DNA of 64,000 nucleotides from the NCBI GenBank assembly GCA_947586185.1, contig CANPXN010000002.1:105583-169582 (forward strand), written 5' to 3'. The notes under the pieces were generated by a model. It was not told the origin of the DNA, searched no databases, and saw only the letters and a program-made list of their open reading frames with translations. The stretch's first letter is position 1, and each line of letters starts with the position of its first letter. This stretch comes from an uncultured Clostridia bacterium (GTDB taxonomy: Bacteria; Bacillota; Clostridia; Oscillospirales; Ruminococcaceae). Both the position numbers and the translations under genes were made by a program. Of the stretch, positions 29,279 through 37,651 are shown one piece after another.

Positions 29279-31335
29279 AGATAATTTCAAAACTGCTGAA
29301 CAACGTTGTTGCGGTATTTATGATTTTGATCGTATTTCTTTTTATCGTACCGCTTCCTACTGTTGTTCTCGACTTTATGTTTATAATGCAGCTTGCATTA
29401 TCGCTTGTTATACTTCTTATGACGATGTATATAAAGCAGGTGCTGGAGTTTTCAGTATTTCCGACACTGCTCCTTGTAACGACGCTGCTGCGACTATCTC
29501 TTAACATTTCCTCCACAAGGTCGATCCTTACAAATGGAGGCTATGCCGGAGAGGTTGTAAAGACTTTCGGACAGTTTGTTATCCGTGGAGATGTTGTAGT
29601 AGGTCTTGTAATATTCCTTATTATTGTACTTGTTCAGTTTCTTGTAATTACTAAGGGTTCTGAGCGTGTTGCTGAGGTATCGGCACGTTTTACTCTTGAC
29701 GCTATGCCTGGTAAGCAGATGGCTATTGATGCCGATTTAAGCTCAGGGCTTATAGATGAGGCTACTGCAAGAAAGAGAAGAAGCGATATTCAGCGTGAGG
29801 CAAGCTTTTACGGAGCCATGGACGGTGCGTCCAAGTTTGTAAAGGGCGACTCGATCATGTCCATTATCGTTACGTTCATAAACCTTATAGGCGGTATTAT
29901 TGTCGGATTTATCGGCGGTCAGGGCTCCTTTGGTGATATTATCCAGACTTACAGTGTAGCGACTGTAGGTGACGGTCTTATGTCACAGGTGCCTGCGCTC
30001 CTTATTTCAGTTTCGACCGGTATGCTCGTAACACGTTCTGCGTCGGAAAATAATCTTAATGACGATATGTCCACGCAGTTCCTTTCTCAGCCGAGAGTTA
30101 TGCTTATTGCAGGTATAGCCCTGCCGTTTCTTATACTCATAGGCTTTCCGCCGATACAGGTTGTTATTATCGCAGGATTTCTTATACTTATGTCCTTCCT
30201 GCTTACAAGAAGCGGAAGAAAAGCTCCGGTAATGGAAGAAGCAGAAGAAGCGGCTCAGACCGAGCAGATCACCAGCGAAGCGGAATACTACCGCAATGTA
30301 GATAATCTTTATGAGCTTTTGAATGTTGAACAGATCAAGATAGAGTTTGGATATAGCCTTATCCCTCTTGTTGATGAAGGAAGCGGAGGTAACTTCCTTG
30401 ACCGTGTTGTTATGTTCAGGAAACAGTATGCAATGGAAATGGGAATAGTTATTCCGCCGGTTCAGCTTAAAGACAGCGGTCAGATCACTCCAAACCAATA
30501 TTCTATCTGCATAAAGGGCGAAGAGGTAGCAAGGGGAGATATCCTTGTCGACCATTACTTAGCGCTTGCTCCTTCCGAAGAGGAAGATACAATAGAGGGC
30601 ATAGATACTGTTGAGCCTGCATTCGGGATTCAGGCAAAATGGATCAGCGAGGACAAAAAGGTTAAGGCAGAGCTTCTCGGCTATACGCTTATAGACCCGG
30701 TTTCCGTTATTATTACTCATTTGTCCGAGGTAATAAAGGCTCATGCGTACGAGCTTTTAAACAGAGCGGAAATAAACAATATGCTTGAAAATCTCAAGAA
30801 GAATAACGAGGCGATAGTTAACGATACTGTGCCTGCTGTTATTTCTGTGGGAGAGCTTCAGAAGGTTCTTTGCAGACTGCTTCAGGAGCAGATACCTGTT
30901 CGTGACCTCGAAACTATTCTTGAGACATTGGGCGATTATGGCGTTAAAATCAAGGATACTGATATGCTCACTGAATATGTCCGTCAGTCACTGAAAAGGA
31001 CTATTTCCCATAAATTTGCCGAGGCTGATCAGCTTAAGGTCATAAGCCTTGACCCTAATGTTGAAAATCTTATTATGGGCGCTGTGAAAAAATTGGATAA
31101 CGGCTCGTACCTTGCTCTTGATCAGGACAGCATTCAGAAGATCATTGTATCTACTACAACTCAGATCGACAAAATAAAAGATCTTGTTCCTTCACCTGTT
31201 ATATTGACATCTCCGATCGTCAGAGTGTATTATAAAAAGCTTATCGATCAGTTCTGTCCTAATGTAAATGTTCTGTCATTTAACGAAATTGACGCTCATG
31301 TACAAATTCAGGCTCTTGGAACTATTGAAATTTAA
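29275..31335 (+). CDS. flhA: Flagellar export protein FlhA
   Basis: FPTLLLVTTLLRLSLNISSTR, KGSERVAEVSARFTLDAMPGKQMAIDADL; start overlaps flhB end. Confidence 0.96.
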   Translation: MKIISKLLNNVVAVFMILIVFLFIVPLPTVVLDFMFIMQLALSLVILLMTMYIKQVLEFSVFPTLLLVTTLLRLSLNISSTRSILTNGGYAGEVVKTFGQFVIRGDVVVGLVIFLIIVLVQFLVITKGSERVAEVSARFTLDAMPGKQMAIDADLSSGLIDEATARKRRSDIQREASFYGAMDGASKFVKGDSIMSIIVTFINLIGGIIVGFIGGQGSFGDIIQTYSVATVGDGLMSQVPALLISVSTGMLVTRSASENNLNDDMSTQFLSQPRVMLIAGIALPFLILIGFPPIQVVIIAGFLILMSFLLTRSGRKAPVMEEAEEAAQTEQITSEAEYYRNVDNLYELLNVEQIKIEFGYSLIPLVDEGSGGNFLDRVVMFRKQYAMEMGIVIPPVQLKDSGQITPNQYSICIKGEEVARGDILVDHYLALAPSEEEDTIEGIDTVEPAFGIQAKWISEDKKVKAELLGYTLIDPVSVIITHLSEVIKAHAYELLNRAEINNMLENLKKNNEAIVNDTVPAVISVGELQKVLCRLLQEQIPVRDLETILETLGDYGVKIKDTDMLTEYVRQSLKRTISHKFAEADQLKVISLDPNVENLIMGAVKKLDNGSYLALDQDSIQKIIVSTTTQIDKIKDLVPSPVILTSPIVRVYYKKLIDQFCPNVNVLSFNEIDAHVQIQALGTIEI

Positions 31336-31370
31336 TGCAAAATATTATATAATATAAGGGAGGTCTTATT

Positions 31371-32156
31371 ATGAATTACTCGTCAAAGGATTTAAAAATT
31401 TCAGATGAGGAATTTAATGACCTCTTCAGGCAGTATAAGGAAACCGGAAATATCGCTGTTCGTAATAAAATTGTACTTGCTTATGGATATATACCCCAGA
31501 CATGTGCCATGCAGCTGAGAGGAATAGCAAGCAGCTACGCCCAGATCGAGGACATGATCAATCAGGGCATGATAACGCTTATTGACTGCGTGGATAAATT
31601 TGACCCGGATAAGGGAGTGAAGTTTGAATCCTACGCTTTTTTAAGAGTTAAGGGCGGAATAATAGACCTTGTAAGAAAACAGGACTGGATACCTCGCCGT
31701 GTCAGAGTCACTGCAAGGGAGATCAACGATGTTCGCTCGATTTTGTATTCCGAACTTGGGCGTGAGCCTACTCATGAGGAAGTGGCTGAGCGCATGGGCG
31801 TTTCTCCTGAAAAGCTCAGGCAGTACAATGCGGAAATATCAAATTCAGTTGTGTTTTCCTTTGAAGAGCTTATACAGAATGTTTCACAGATGAGCTCGGT
31901 TCTTGAAAGCAGCACTAAGGACGATATAACTCCGGAAAAGAAGATTTTGAAGGATGAGCTGAGGTTAGTTCTGAGAGAGGCGATAGATGAGCTTTCAGAA
32001 AGAGAACGGCTTGTGGTAACTCTTTATTTCTATGAGGGACTTAATCTTTCAGATATTTCAAAGGTGCTGGACGTTACGGTTCAGCGTGTTTCACAGATTA
32101 ATGCAAGAGCTGTTTCAAAGCTGAAACAAAAGCTCAATGAATATATTATCAATTAG
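31371..32156 (+). CDS. fliA: RNA polymerase sigma-28 factor (FliA/SigD)
   Basis: GMITLIDCVDKFDPDKGVKFESYAFLRVKGGIIDLVRKQDWIPRRVR. Confidence 0.95.
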   Translation: MNYSSKDLKISDEEFNDLFRQYKETGNIAVRNKIVLAYGYIPQTCAMQLRGIASSYAQIEDMINQGMITLIDCVDKFDPDKGVKFESYAFLRVKGGIIDLVRKQDWIPRRVRVTAREINDVRSILYSELGREPTHEEVAERMGVSPEKLRQYNAEISNSVVFSFEELIQNVSQMSSVLESSTKDDITPEKKILKDELRLVLREAIDELSERERLVVTLYFYEGLNLSDISKVLDVTVQRVSQINARAVSKLKQKLNEYIIN

Positions 32157-32170
32157 AAAGGAAGTAATCT

Positions 32171-32911
32171 ATGTTAGCAGGTTTTTATACGGCGGCATCC
32201 GGTATTCTTACTCAGCAGAGGAATATAAATGTAATTGGCAGCAACCTTACAAATTCCCAGACAGCCGGATACAGAGCTCAGAGAGTTATTACCACTGAGT
32301 TTGAAAAAGAATATCTCACAAGGCTTGAAAACGGTGAATATGTAGACTTAGGGGATACAGGATCACCGTGTGTCCTTATTGACACTGTTGACACCAATGT
32401 TCAGTATCAGTCACTGAAAGAAACCGAAAGCCCTTATGATATGGCTTTAGTAGGCGACGGCTACTTCAACGTTCAGGGCGAAGATAACCTTTATATGACA
32501 AGAAATGGGAACTTCAATATTGATGAGGAGGGTTATCTTGTTCTTGACGGTATTGGACGTGTAATGGGTGAAAGCGGTGAGCTTAGAATAGGCGGTTCTG
32601 ACTTTGTGGTTACTCAGGAGGGATATGTCTTTGACAGCAACAACCAGTATGTTGACAAGCTGCTTGTAACTAATCCTGCCGAGGGTTCGGATATACAGAA
32701 AAGACCTAACGGCTTCTTTACATGTGATAATGTGGAAACAGTGGATGAAATTGATGTATATCAGAAGACGCTGGAACGTTCAAATGTTGATATGAACCAG
32801 GAATATACTAACTTAATTGCGGCTCAGCGAGCTTTTCAGGCATGCTCAACGGCTCTTTCTACCGTTGATAATATGAATGCAAAGGCTGCAACGCTTTCAA
32901 GTATAACTTAA
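32171..32911 (+). CDS. flgF: Flagellar hook-basal body protein (FlgF/FlgG family)
   Basis: TAASGILTQQRNINVIGSNLTNSQTAGYRAQRV, C-term RSNVDMNQEYTNLIAAQRAFQACSTAL. Confidence 0.85.
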   Translation: MLAGFYTAASGILTQQRNINVIGSNLTNSQTAGYRAQRVITTEFEKEYLTRLENGEYVDLGDTGSPCVLIDTVDTNVQYQSLKETESPYDMALVGDGYFNVQGEDNLYMTRNGNFNIDEEGYLVLDGIGRVMGESGELRIGGSDFVVTQEGYVFDSNNQYVDKLLVTNPAEGSDIQKRPNGFFTCDNVETVDEIDVYQKTLERSNVDMNQEYTNLIAAQRAFQACSTALSTVDNMNAKAATLSSIT

Positions 32912-32984
32912 TTATTATGTTCACTGCATTTTTGAGAGGCAATGCCTCATATATTTAACCTGATAAAGCTGAAAGGAAATATTT

Positions 32985-33734
32985 ATGAATGTAGCATTTT
33001 ATACCGGTAAATCCGGACTCAGAGCACATCAGGAAAGTATTGATATTATCTCCCATAACCTTGTTAATGCAAATACATACGGCTATAAGGCTACTAAAGG
33101 AGAGTTCAGAGCGCTTCTTCACAGCACTATGGATATCAATAAAAACCGTGAGCTTGAAGATGATGAAAAAATTCTCAGAGGTCATGGCGTAAAGCTTTCC
33201 AATCAAGACATGCTTTTTACCCAGGGTCCGCTGCAGTCAACGGATTATGAGTTCGATTTTGCCATAGAGGGTGACGGACTTTTTGCAGTTGACAACAGGG
33301 GAGACATTGAATATACAAGAAACGGCTCTTTTAACCTCAGTAATGAGGGAGGAGTTCTTTACCTTGTTGCCGAAGACGGAGCATATGTGTTGGACAACAA
33401 CTATAACAGAATCATTGTCCCATATAAGCCGGGAACAAATGTAGCGGACAGCTCCGAAATTGCTGATAGGCTTGGTTTGTTTACATTTTCAAATGCCTAC
33501 GGTCTTAGAAGACTAAACGAAGACAGATTTGAAACTACAGATATTTCGGGCGAAGCAGAAATTGCTCCTGTAGGTGAAAGAATTATAGCACAGCACTATC
33601 TTGAACGTTCAAATACTGATGTTGCACAGCAGTTTGCTGATGTAATAGTTTCGCAGAAGGCATATCAGTTTTCAGCAAGAGTTGTTACCACTGCCGATGA
33701 AATAGAGCAGATTGTAAACAGCCTTAGAAAATAG
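32985..33734 (+). CDS. flgG: Flagellar hook-basal body protein (FlgG family)
   Basis: FYTGKSGLRAHQESIDIISHNLVNANTYGYKATKGEF, C-term LERSNTDVAQQFADVIVSQKAYQFSARVV. Confidence 0.85.
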   Translation: MNVAFYTGKSGLRAHQESIDIISHNLVNANTYGYKATKGEFRALLHSTMDINKNRELEDDEKILRGHGVKLSNQDMLFTQGPLQSTDYEFDFAIEGDGLFAVDNRGDIEYTRNGSFNLSNEGGVLYLVAEDGAYVLDNNYNRIIVPYKPGTNVADSSEIADRLGLFTFSNAYGLRRLNEDRFETTDISGEAEIAPVGERIIAQHYLERSNTDVAQQFADVIVSQKAYQFSARVVTTADEIEQIVNSLRK

Positions 33735-33775
33735 TTTTTCTGCGTAAGTATAAAGTTTGATCAGGAGGTTCAGCC

Positions 33776-35170
33776 ATGGCTGATATGATTAGGGCGGCAA
33801 CGCCTATAACCAACAAAAATATTATTCAGCCTATGAGAGAAAACAGAAGCTCAGAGGCTGCGCCTTTTGATATAGAAAATATCGGCAAAGTCGTAAAGGC
33901 AAACGAAAATTCTGAGCTTTTGCAGCAGAATAATGCCAATATTAATAAGGACAATGCTCCTCAGGTAATGATGGATCTGTTGAAGGATCCGTCAGTAACT
34001 GTTAATTTTATAAAAAATATTATGATGCTTGAGGAAATTGTAGGCATCATATCTTCTCACAATGACACGGTTACAGATGAAATAGAACAGCTCTTTACTC
34101 AGCTTTCCATTTCACCTGAAAATCTTGAAAGTGAAATGCTTAATCAGGAGAATGCCTCAACGGCATTTAAGGGCAATCTGTTTGATTTTCTGAGGGAATT
34201 TGCAAAGGACAATCCGGGAAGTGATGTGCAGAAAGCTGTGCTTGATATGTTGAAGTCAGTAAACAGCGAAAGCACCAAGGATAATGTGCTGAATACTTTA
34301 TCGAGCAGCCTTGAGTACCTTGCAAATGCACTTGCTCCGAGTAAGGCTTTGTCAGCAAAGCTTATGAGTCTTTCCGAGCGTTTTGCGTCCGATGATACAG
34401 CGGAGAATTTTTCACAGCTTCAGAAAGAAACTTCTCAGCTTATGGGAGAAATTGAGCGAAGTATCCTTTTCTCAGAAAAGCTTTCAAAGCTTACTTCAAT
34501 GGTAAGATACAACCTTTCAAGATATAATGAAAGTACGACCTTTGTTGAGGATTCAGCAAGAGCAATGCTGGAGCTTATAAAGGACCCGGAGCAGCAGACA
34601 AGATTTTTGCAGACCTTGTATGACTGCCTTTCCGGTAAGGAGGCTGAAACCAAATCTCCTTCACAGGTCTTGAATGTACTTGTTAAGATACTCGAAAAAC
34701 AAACTGAAAGCGATGAACTGATGCAGCTTAAGGGAGACAATATCAGAAGCGTAATACACAGCCTTCTGTCATCTCCGAGTAATTTTACTCCTTTGCTGCA
34801 TTATATAATTCCAATAGATAACGGTGAGAATAAGGCATTCGGCGAAATGTGGATAAATCCTGATGAAGAAAGCAGCGCTGGTGCGGATGAGAGAACTATA
34901 CACATGCTTTTGGTGTTTGATATTGAAAATACCGGACGTTTTGAAACAGAGCTTTTTGTAAGGGGCAGACAAATAGATTTGTCCATCATGTATCCTCCTC
35001 TGCTTGAGGGCAGGGTTGGTAATTTGTCTTCTGAACTGAAAAAATGTATCAGCTTTTCAGACTATACCTTTAGTAATATTCAGACCGGAAAGCTGGAGCG
35101 TACAAGATCTCTCGTTGAAGTTTTTCCGACATTGCCTAAAAAGAGGACTGGTATCAATGTCAGAATATAA
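33776..35170 (+). CDS. Hypothetical flagellar-locus protein, YlqG-like by context (possible FliK-like C-terminus)
   Basis: 464 aa helical protein, C-terminal beta-rich region; translationally overlapped by FhlB-like gene as in ylqG-ylqH. Confidence 0.6.
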   Translation: MADMIRAATPITNKNIIQPMRENRSSEAAPFDIENIGKVVKANENSELLQQNNANINKDNAPQVMMDLLKDPSVTVNFIKNIMMLEEIVGIISSHNDTVTDEIEQLFTQLSISPENLESEMLNQENASTAFKGNLFDFLREFAKDNPGSDVQKAVLDMLKSVNSESTKDNVLNTLSSSLEYLANALAPSKALSAKLMSLSERFASDDTAENFSQLQKETSQLMGEIERSILFSEKLSKLTSMVRYNLSRYNESTTFVEDSARAMLELIKDPEQQTRFLQTLYDCLSGKEAETKSPSQVLNVLVKILEKQTESDELMQLKGDNIRSVIHSLLSSPSNFTPLLHYIIPIDNGENKAFGEMWINPDEESSAGADERTIHMLLVFDIENTGRFETELFVRGRQIDLSIMYPPLLEGRVGNLSSELKKCISFSDYTFSNIQTGKLERTRSLVEVFPTLPKKRTGINVRI

Positions 35171-35444
35171 CAAAAGAAATAAAGCTGTAGCTTTAAAATA
35201 TAATGCAGATACAGACCGTGCACCGGTTATTATTGCTTCCGGACATGGTGAGATTGCAAATAAAATCATAGATATTGCAGAACAAAACGGAATACCTGTT
35301 TACAGGGACGACAGTGCAGCCTCGCTTATGTGCATGCTGGAAGTTGGAAGTAACATACCAACGGAGCTGTATGAGGTCATAGCGGCAATTTACTGTCAGC
35401 TTCTTAAAACATCAAAAGAATTAAATAATAAGGATCGGGGGTAA
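35157..35444 (+). CDS. FhlB-like (C-terminal FlhB/YscU homology) export switch paralog
   Basis: KAVALKYNADTDRAPVIIASGHGEIANKIIDIAEQNGIPVYRDDSAASLMCMLEVGSNIPTELYEVIAAIYCQL. Confidence 0.85.
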   Translation: MSEYNKRNKAVALKYNADTDRAPVIIASGHGEIANKIIDIAEQNGIPVYRDDSAASLMCMLEVGSNIPTELYEVIAAIYCQLLKTSKELNNKDRG

Positions 35445-35448
35445 AAAT

Positions 35449-36096
35449 ATGGCTGAGCTGCCTATACAAGCTGAATATACCGGGTCAGTATGCGAATTAA
35501 AATCTATGGACAATACTCTTATTGCAACAGGTAAAATTTCTGAAATTACTTCCAAGTACATAAAGATATCCAATAAAAATAAAGAGCTTCAAGTTGTGGA
35601 TTTTGGAACTCTTATTAAAATCAATGTTTTCAATACAAAATTGGGATTTAAGGTAATTATTGGAAATGTATACACCTCAACAAAAAGCGAAATAAGCGTT
35701 GTCAGCATAGAAAGTCTTGTAAACAAGGAACGCCGCCATTTTTTCCGCGTTGATATGAATCTTGAGGCAAAGGCGATCTTCAAGAGGACTGCAAATGACA
35801 CTTATCCTACTGAGGAGGATATTATTGTAAAGGATATGAGCTTGAGCGGTATAAGGTTTACAAGTAAATATCCTTTTAAGCCCGGAACAGTGCTGGCAAT
35901 AGAGGTATGTCTTAAAAGGAAACTGATTTCTTCATTCCGCTGTCAGATCATAAGAAGAATATCTGAGGAAAGCGAAGAGATTGGCGAATATGGATGTGCT
36001 TTTATAAGGGATGAACAGTCCAGTGATGATGATTTGCTATGTTCATTCCTTTTTCAGAAACAGAGGGAATTTCTGAATACAAATAATAATTTGTGA
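35449..36096 (+). CDS. PilZ domain protein (YcgR-like, predicted c-di-GMP binding)
   Basis: ERRHFFRVDMNLEAKAIF...IIVKDMSLSGIRFTSKYPFKPGTVLAIEV. Confidence 0.88.
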   Translation: MAELPIQAEYTGSVCELKSMDNTLIATGKISEITSKYIKISNKNKELQVVDFGTLIKINVFNTKLGFKVIIGNVYTSTKSEISVVSIESLVNKERRHFFRVDMNLEAKAIFKRTANDTYPTEEDIIVKDMSLSGIRFTSKYPFKPGTVLAIEVCLKRKLISSFRCQIIRRISEESEEIGEYGCAFIRDEQSSDDDLLCSFLFQKQREFLNTNNNL

Positions 36097-36148
36097 TTTG
36101 TGCATACCTACCAAAAAATCAGTTAATTATTGTGTATTTTTTTGTGTT

Positions 36149-36175
36149 TAAAAAACTATGCAACTCACGATTAAT
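36149..36175 (+). promoter_or_regulatory. Sigma-28 (SigD)-like promoter of flagellin (TAAA-N15-CGATTAAT)
   Basis: TAAAAAACTATGCAACTCACGATTAAT upstream of flagellin. Confidence 0.55.
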
Positions 36176-36202
36176 ATATTGTAAGTGAAAAGAAGTCAAA
36201 TT

Positions 36203-36229
36203 AATTTTCACAAGGGCCCTGTGGAAATT
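36203..36229 (+). promoter_or_regulatory. Stem-loop in flagellin 5' UTR
   Basis: AATTTTCACA a GGGCCC TGTGGAAATT; 10-bp stem including one G.U pair, self-complementary loop. Confidence 0.5.
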
Positions 36230-36302
36230 TATTTGAATTGCTTATCTCATAGAGGAACATGGATGTTCTAAATTTTAAATTATAATACATGGAGGTATCA
36301 TT

Positions 36303-37409
36303 ATGGGAATGGTAGTAAGAACTAATATGATGGCGATTAATGCCAACAACAATTTGACAAAGAACAACAGTAAGGTTTCAAGCTCAATTGAAAAGTTGTC
36401 ATCAGGTTTCAAGATCAATCGTGCAGCTGACGATGCTTCAGGTCTTGCAATTTCAGAAAAGATGAAAGCTCAGATCAAGGCTTTGGGTACTGCTGCAGAT
36501 AACTGTGAAGACGGTAACTCACTTATCCAGACAGCTGAAGGTTACATGACAGAAGTTCATGACATGCTTAACAGAATGGTTGAGCTTGCTGAAAGATCAG
36601 CTAATGGTATCAATGAAGACAGTGGTCTTACAGGTGCAGATGCTTATGGTGTTTCTACAGATGGTACAAACTTTGCTGGTGTAGACCGTGCAGCTATCCA
36701 GGCTGAAATGGATCAGCTTTGTGCTGAAATCGACAGAATCGCTCTTACAGCTAACTTCAACGGCAACAAGCTCTTCAATGGTAACCTTGATGGTTCATCA
36801 GGCGCACAGGTTGCTCTGGAAGACGGTTCAGGTCTTACAGGCGGAGCTAAGGCTCTTGCTCTCCAGATCGGTGAAACAAGTAACAGAGCTGATAAGCTTT
36901 CAATCAGCATTAAGAGAATGACAACTGACAACCTCTTTAAGGCTATGTCAGAGGTTGACTACTTTACAGCTGACGGTTCAGAGCTTAAGAAAAAACAGAG
37001 CCTCCTTATCGAAAACAGTAATATTGAAGCAGAGGGCGGTTCTAACGTAATCAATGTTGGTACTGCAACTACAAATGGTGTTGCAAGTGCTTGGGCAAGC
37101 GGTGTTACAATCAACGTTAGTGATCAGGCTATGGCTTCAAAGTCTGCTGAACTTATTCGTCAGGCTATTGATGAAGTTTCTATCCAGAGAGCTCAGCTCG
37201 GTGCTACACAGAATCGTCTTGATTACACAATCAACAACCTGAATACAACTGAAGAGAACATGAAGTCTGCTAACAGCAGAATCCGTGATACAAATATGGC
37301 TGAAGAGATGATGGCATATACCCAGAACAACGTGCTTACACAGGCTGCTCAGGCTATGCTGGCTCAGGCAAATACTCAGCCTCAGAACGTATTGCAGTTG
37401 TTGCAGTAA
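36303..37409 (+). CDS. Flagellin
   Basis: NLTKNNSKVSSSIEKLSSGFKINRAADDASGLAISEKMKAQIKAL and C-term MMAYTQNNVLTQAAQAMLAQANTQPQNVLQLLQ. Confidence 0.97.
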   Translation: MGMVVRTNMMAINANNNLTKNNSKVSSSIEKLSSGFKINRAADDASGLAISEKMKAQIKALGTAADNCEDGNSLIQTAEGYMTEVHDMLNRMVELAERSANGINEDSGLTGADAYGVSTDGTNFAGVDRAAIQAEMDQLCAEIDRIALTANFNGNKLFNGNLDGSSGAQVALEDGSGLTGGAKALALQIGETSNRADKLSISIKRMTTDNLFKAMSEVDYFTADGSELKKKQSLLIENSNIEAEGGSNVINVGTATTNGVASAWASGVTINVSDQAMASKSAELIRQAIDEVSIQRAQLGATQNRLDYTINNLNTTEENMKSANSRIRDTNMAEEMMAYTQNNVLTQAAQAMLAQANTQPQNVLQLLQ

Positions 37410-37439
37410 TTTTGATTTCTACATCATTTACTTAATACC

Positions 37440-37476
37440 AGTAATAACCGTCCTTATCTAAGGGCGGTTTATTACT
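37440..37476 (+). terminator. Flagellin transcription terminator hairpin
   Basis: AGTAATAACCGTCCTTATCTAAGGGCGGTTTATTACT. Confidence 0.75.
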
Positions 37477-37549
37477 ATCACAAGATTTATAAATATTAAA
37501 GTATACATTAAATGCATATTTTAATACTTATACTATTCTTTCATCAACA

Positions 37550-37606
37550 TACAGACAAAGTCTGTAGTTGATTCCGCTGCATTGCGGTGGTGGCGGCGAA
37601 GCCACC
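37550..37606 (+). repeat. Three consecutive short hairpins (possible small palindromic element or sRNA)
   Basis: TACAGAC-aaa-GTCTGTA; CCGC-tgcatt-GCGG; GGTGGC-ggcgaa-GCCACC. Confidence 0.45.
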
Positions 37607-37651
37607 TAAAAAGCCGTTCAATACTAATTTTGTCAAAACTGGGAGAAGCTT

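Noticed and set aside
30007-30555. 182-aa minus-strand ORF over flhA
   Set aside because: Antisense shadow ORF without independent support.
36100-36300. c-di-GMP riboswitch in flagellin leader
   Set aside because: No GEMM core (GCAAA / tetraloop receptor pattern) present.
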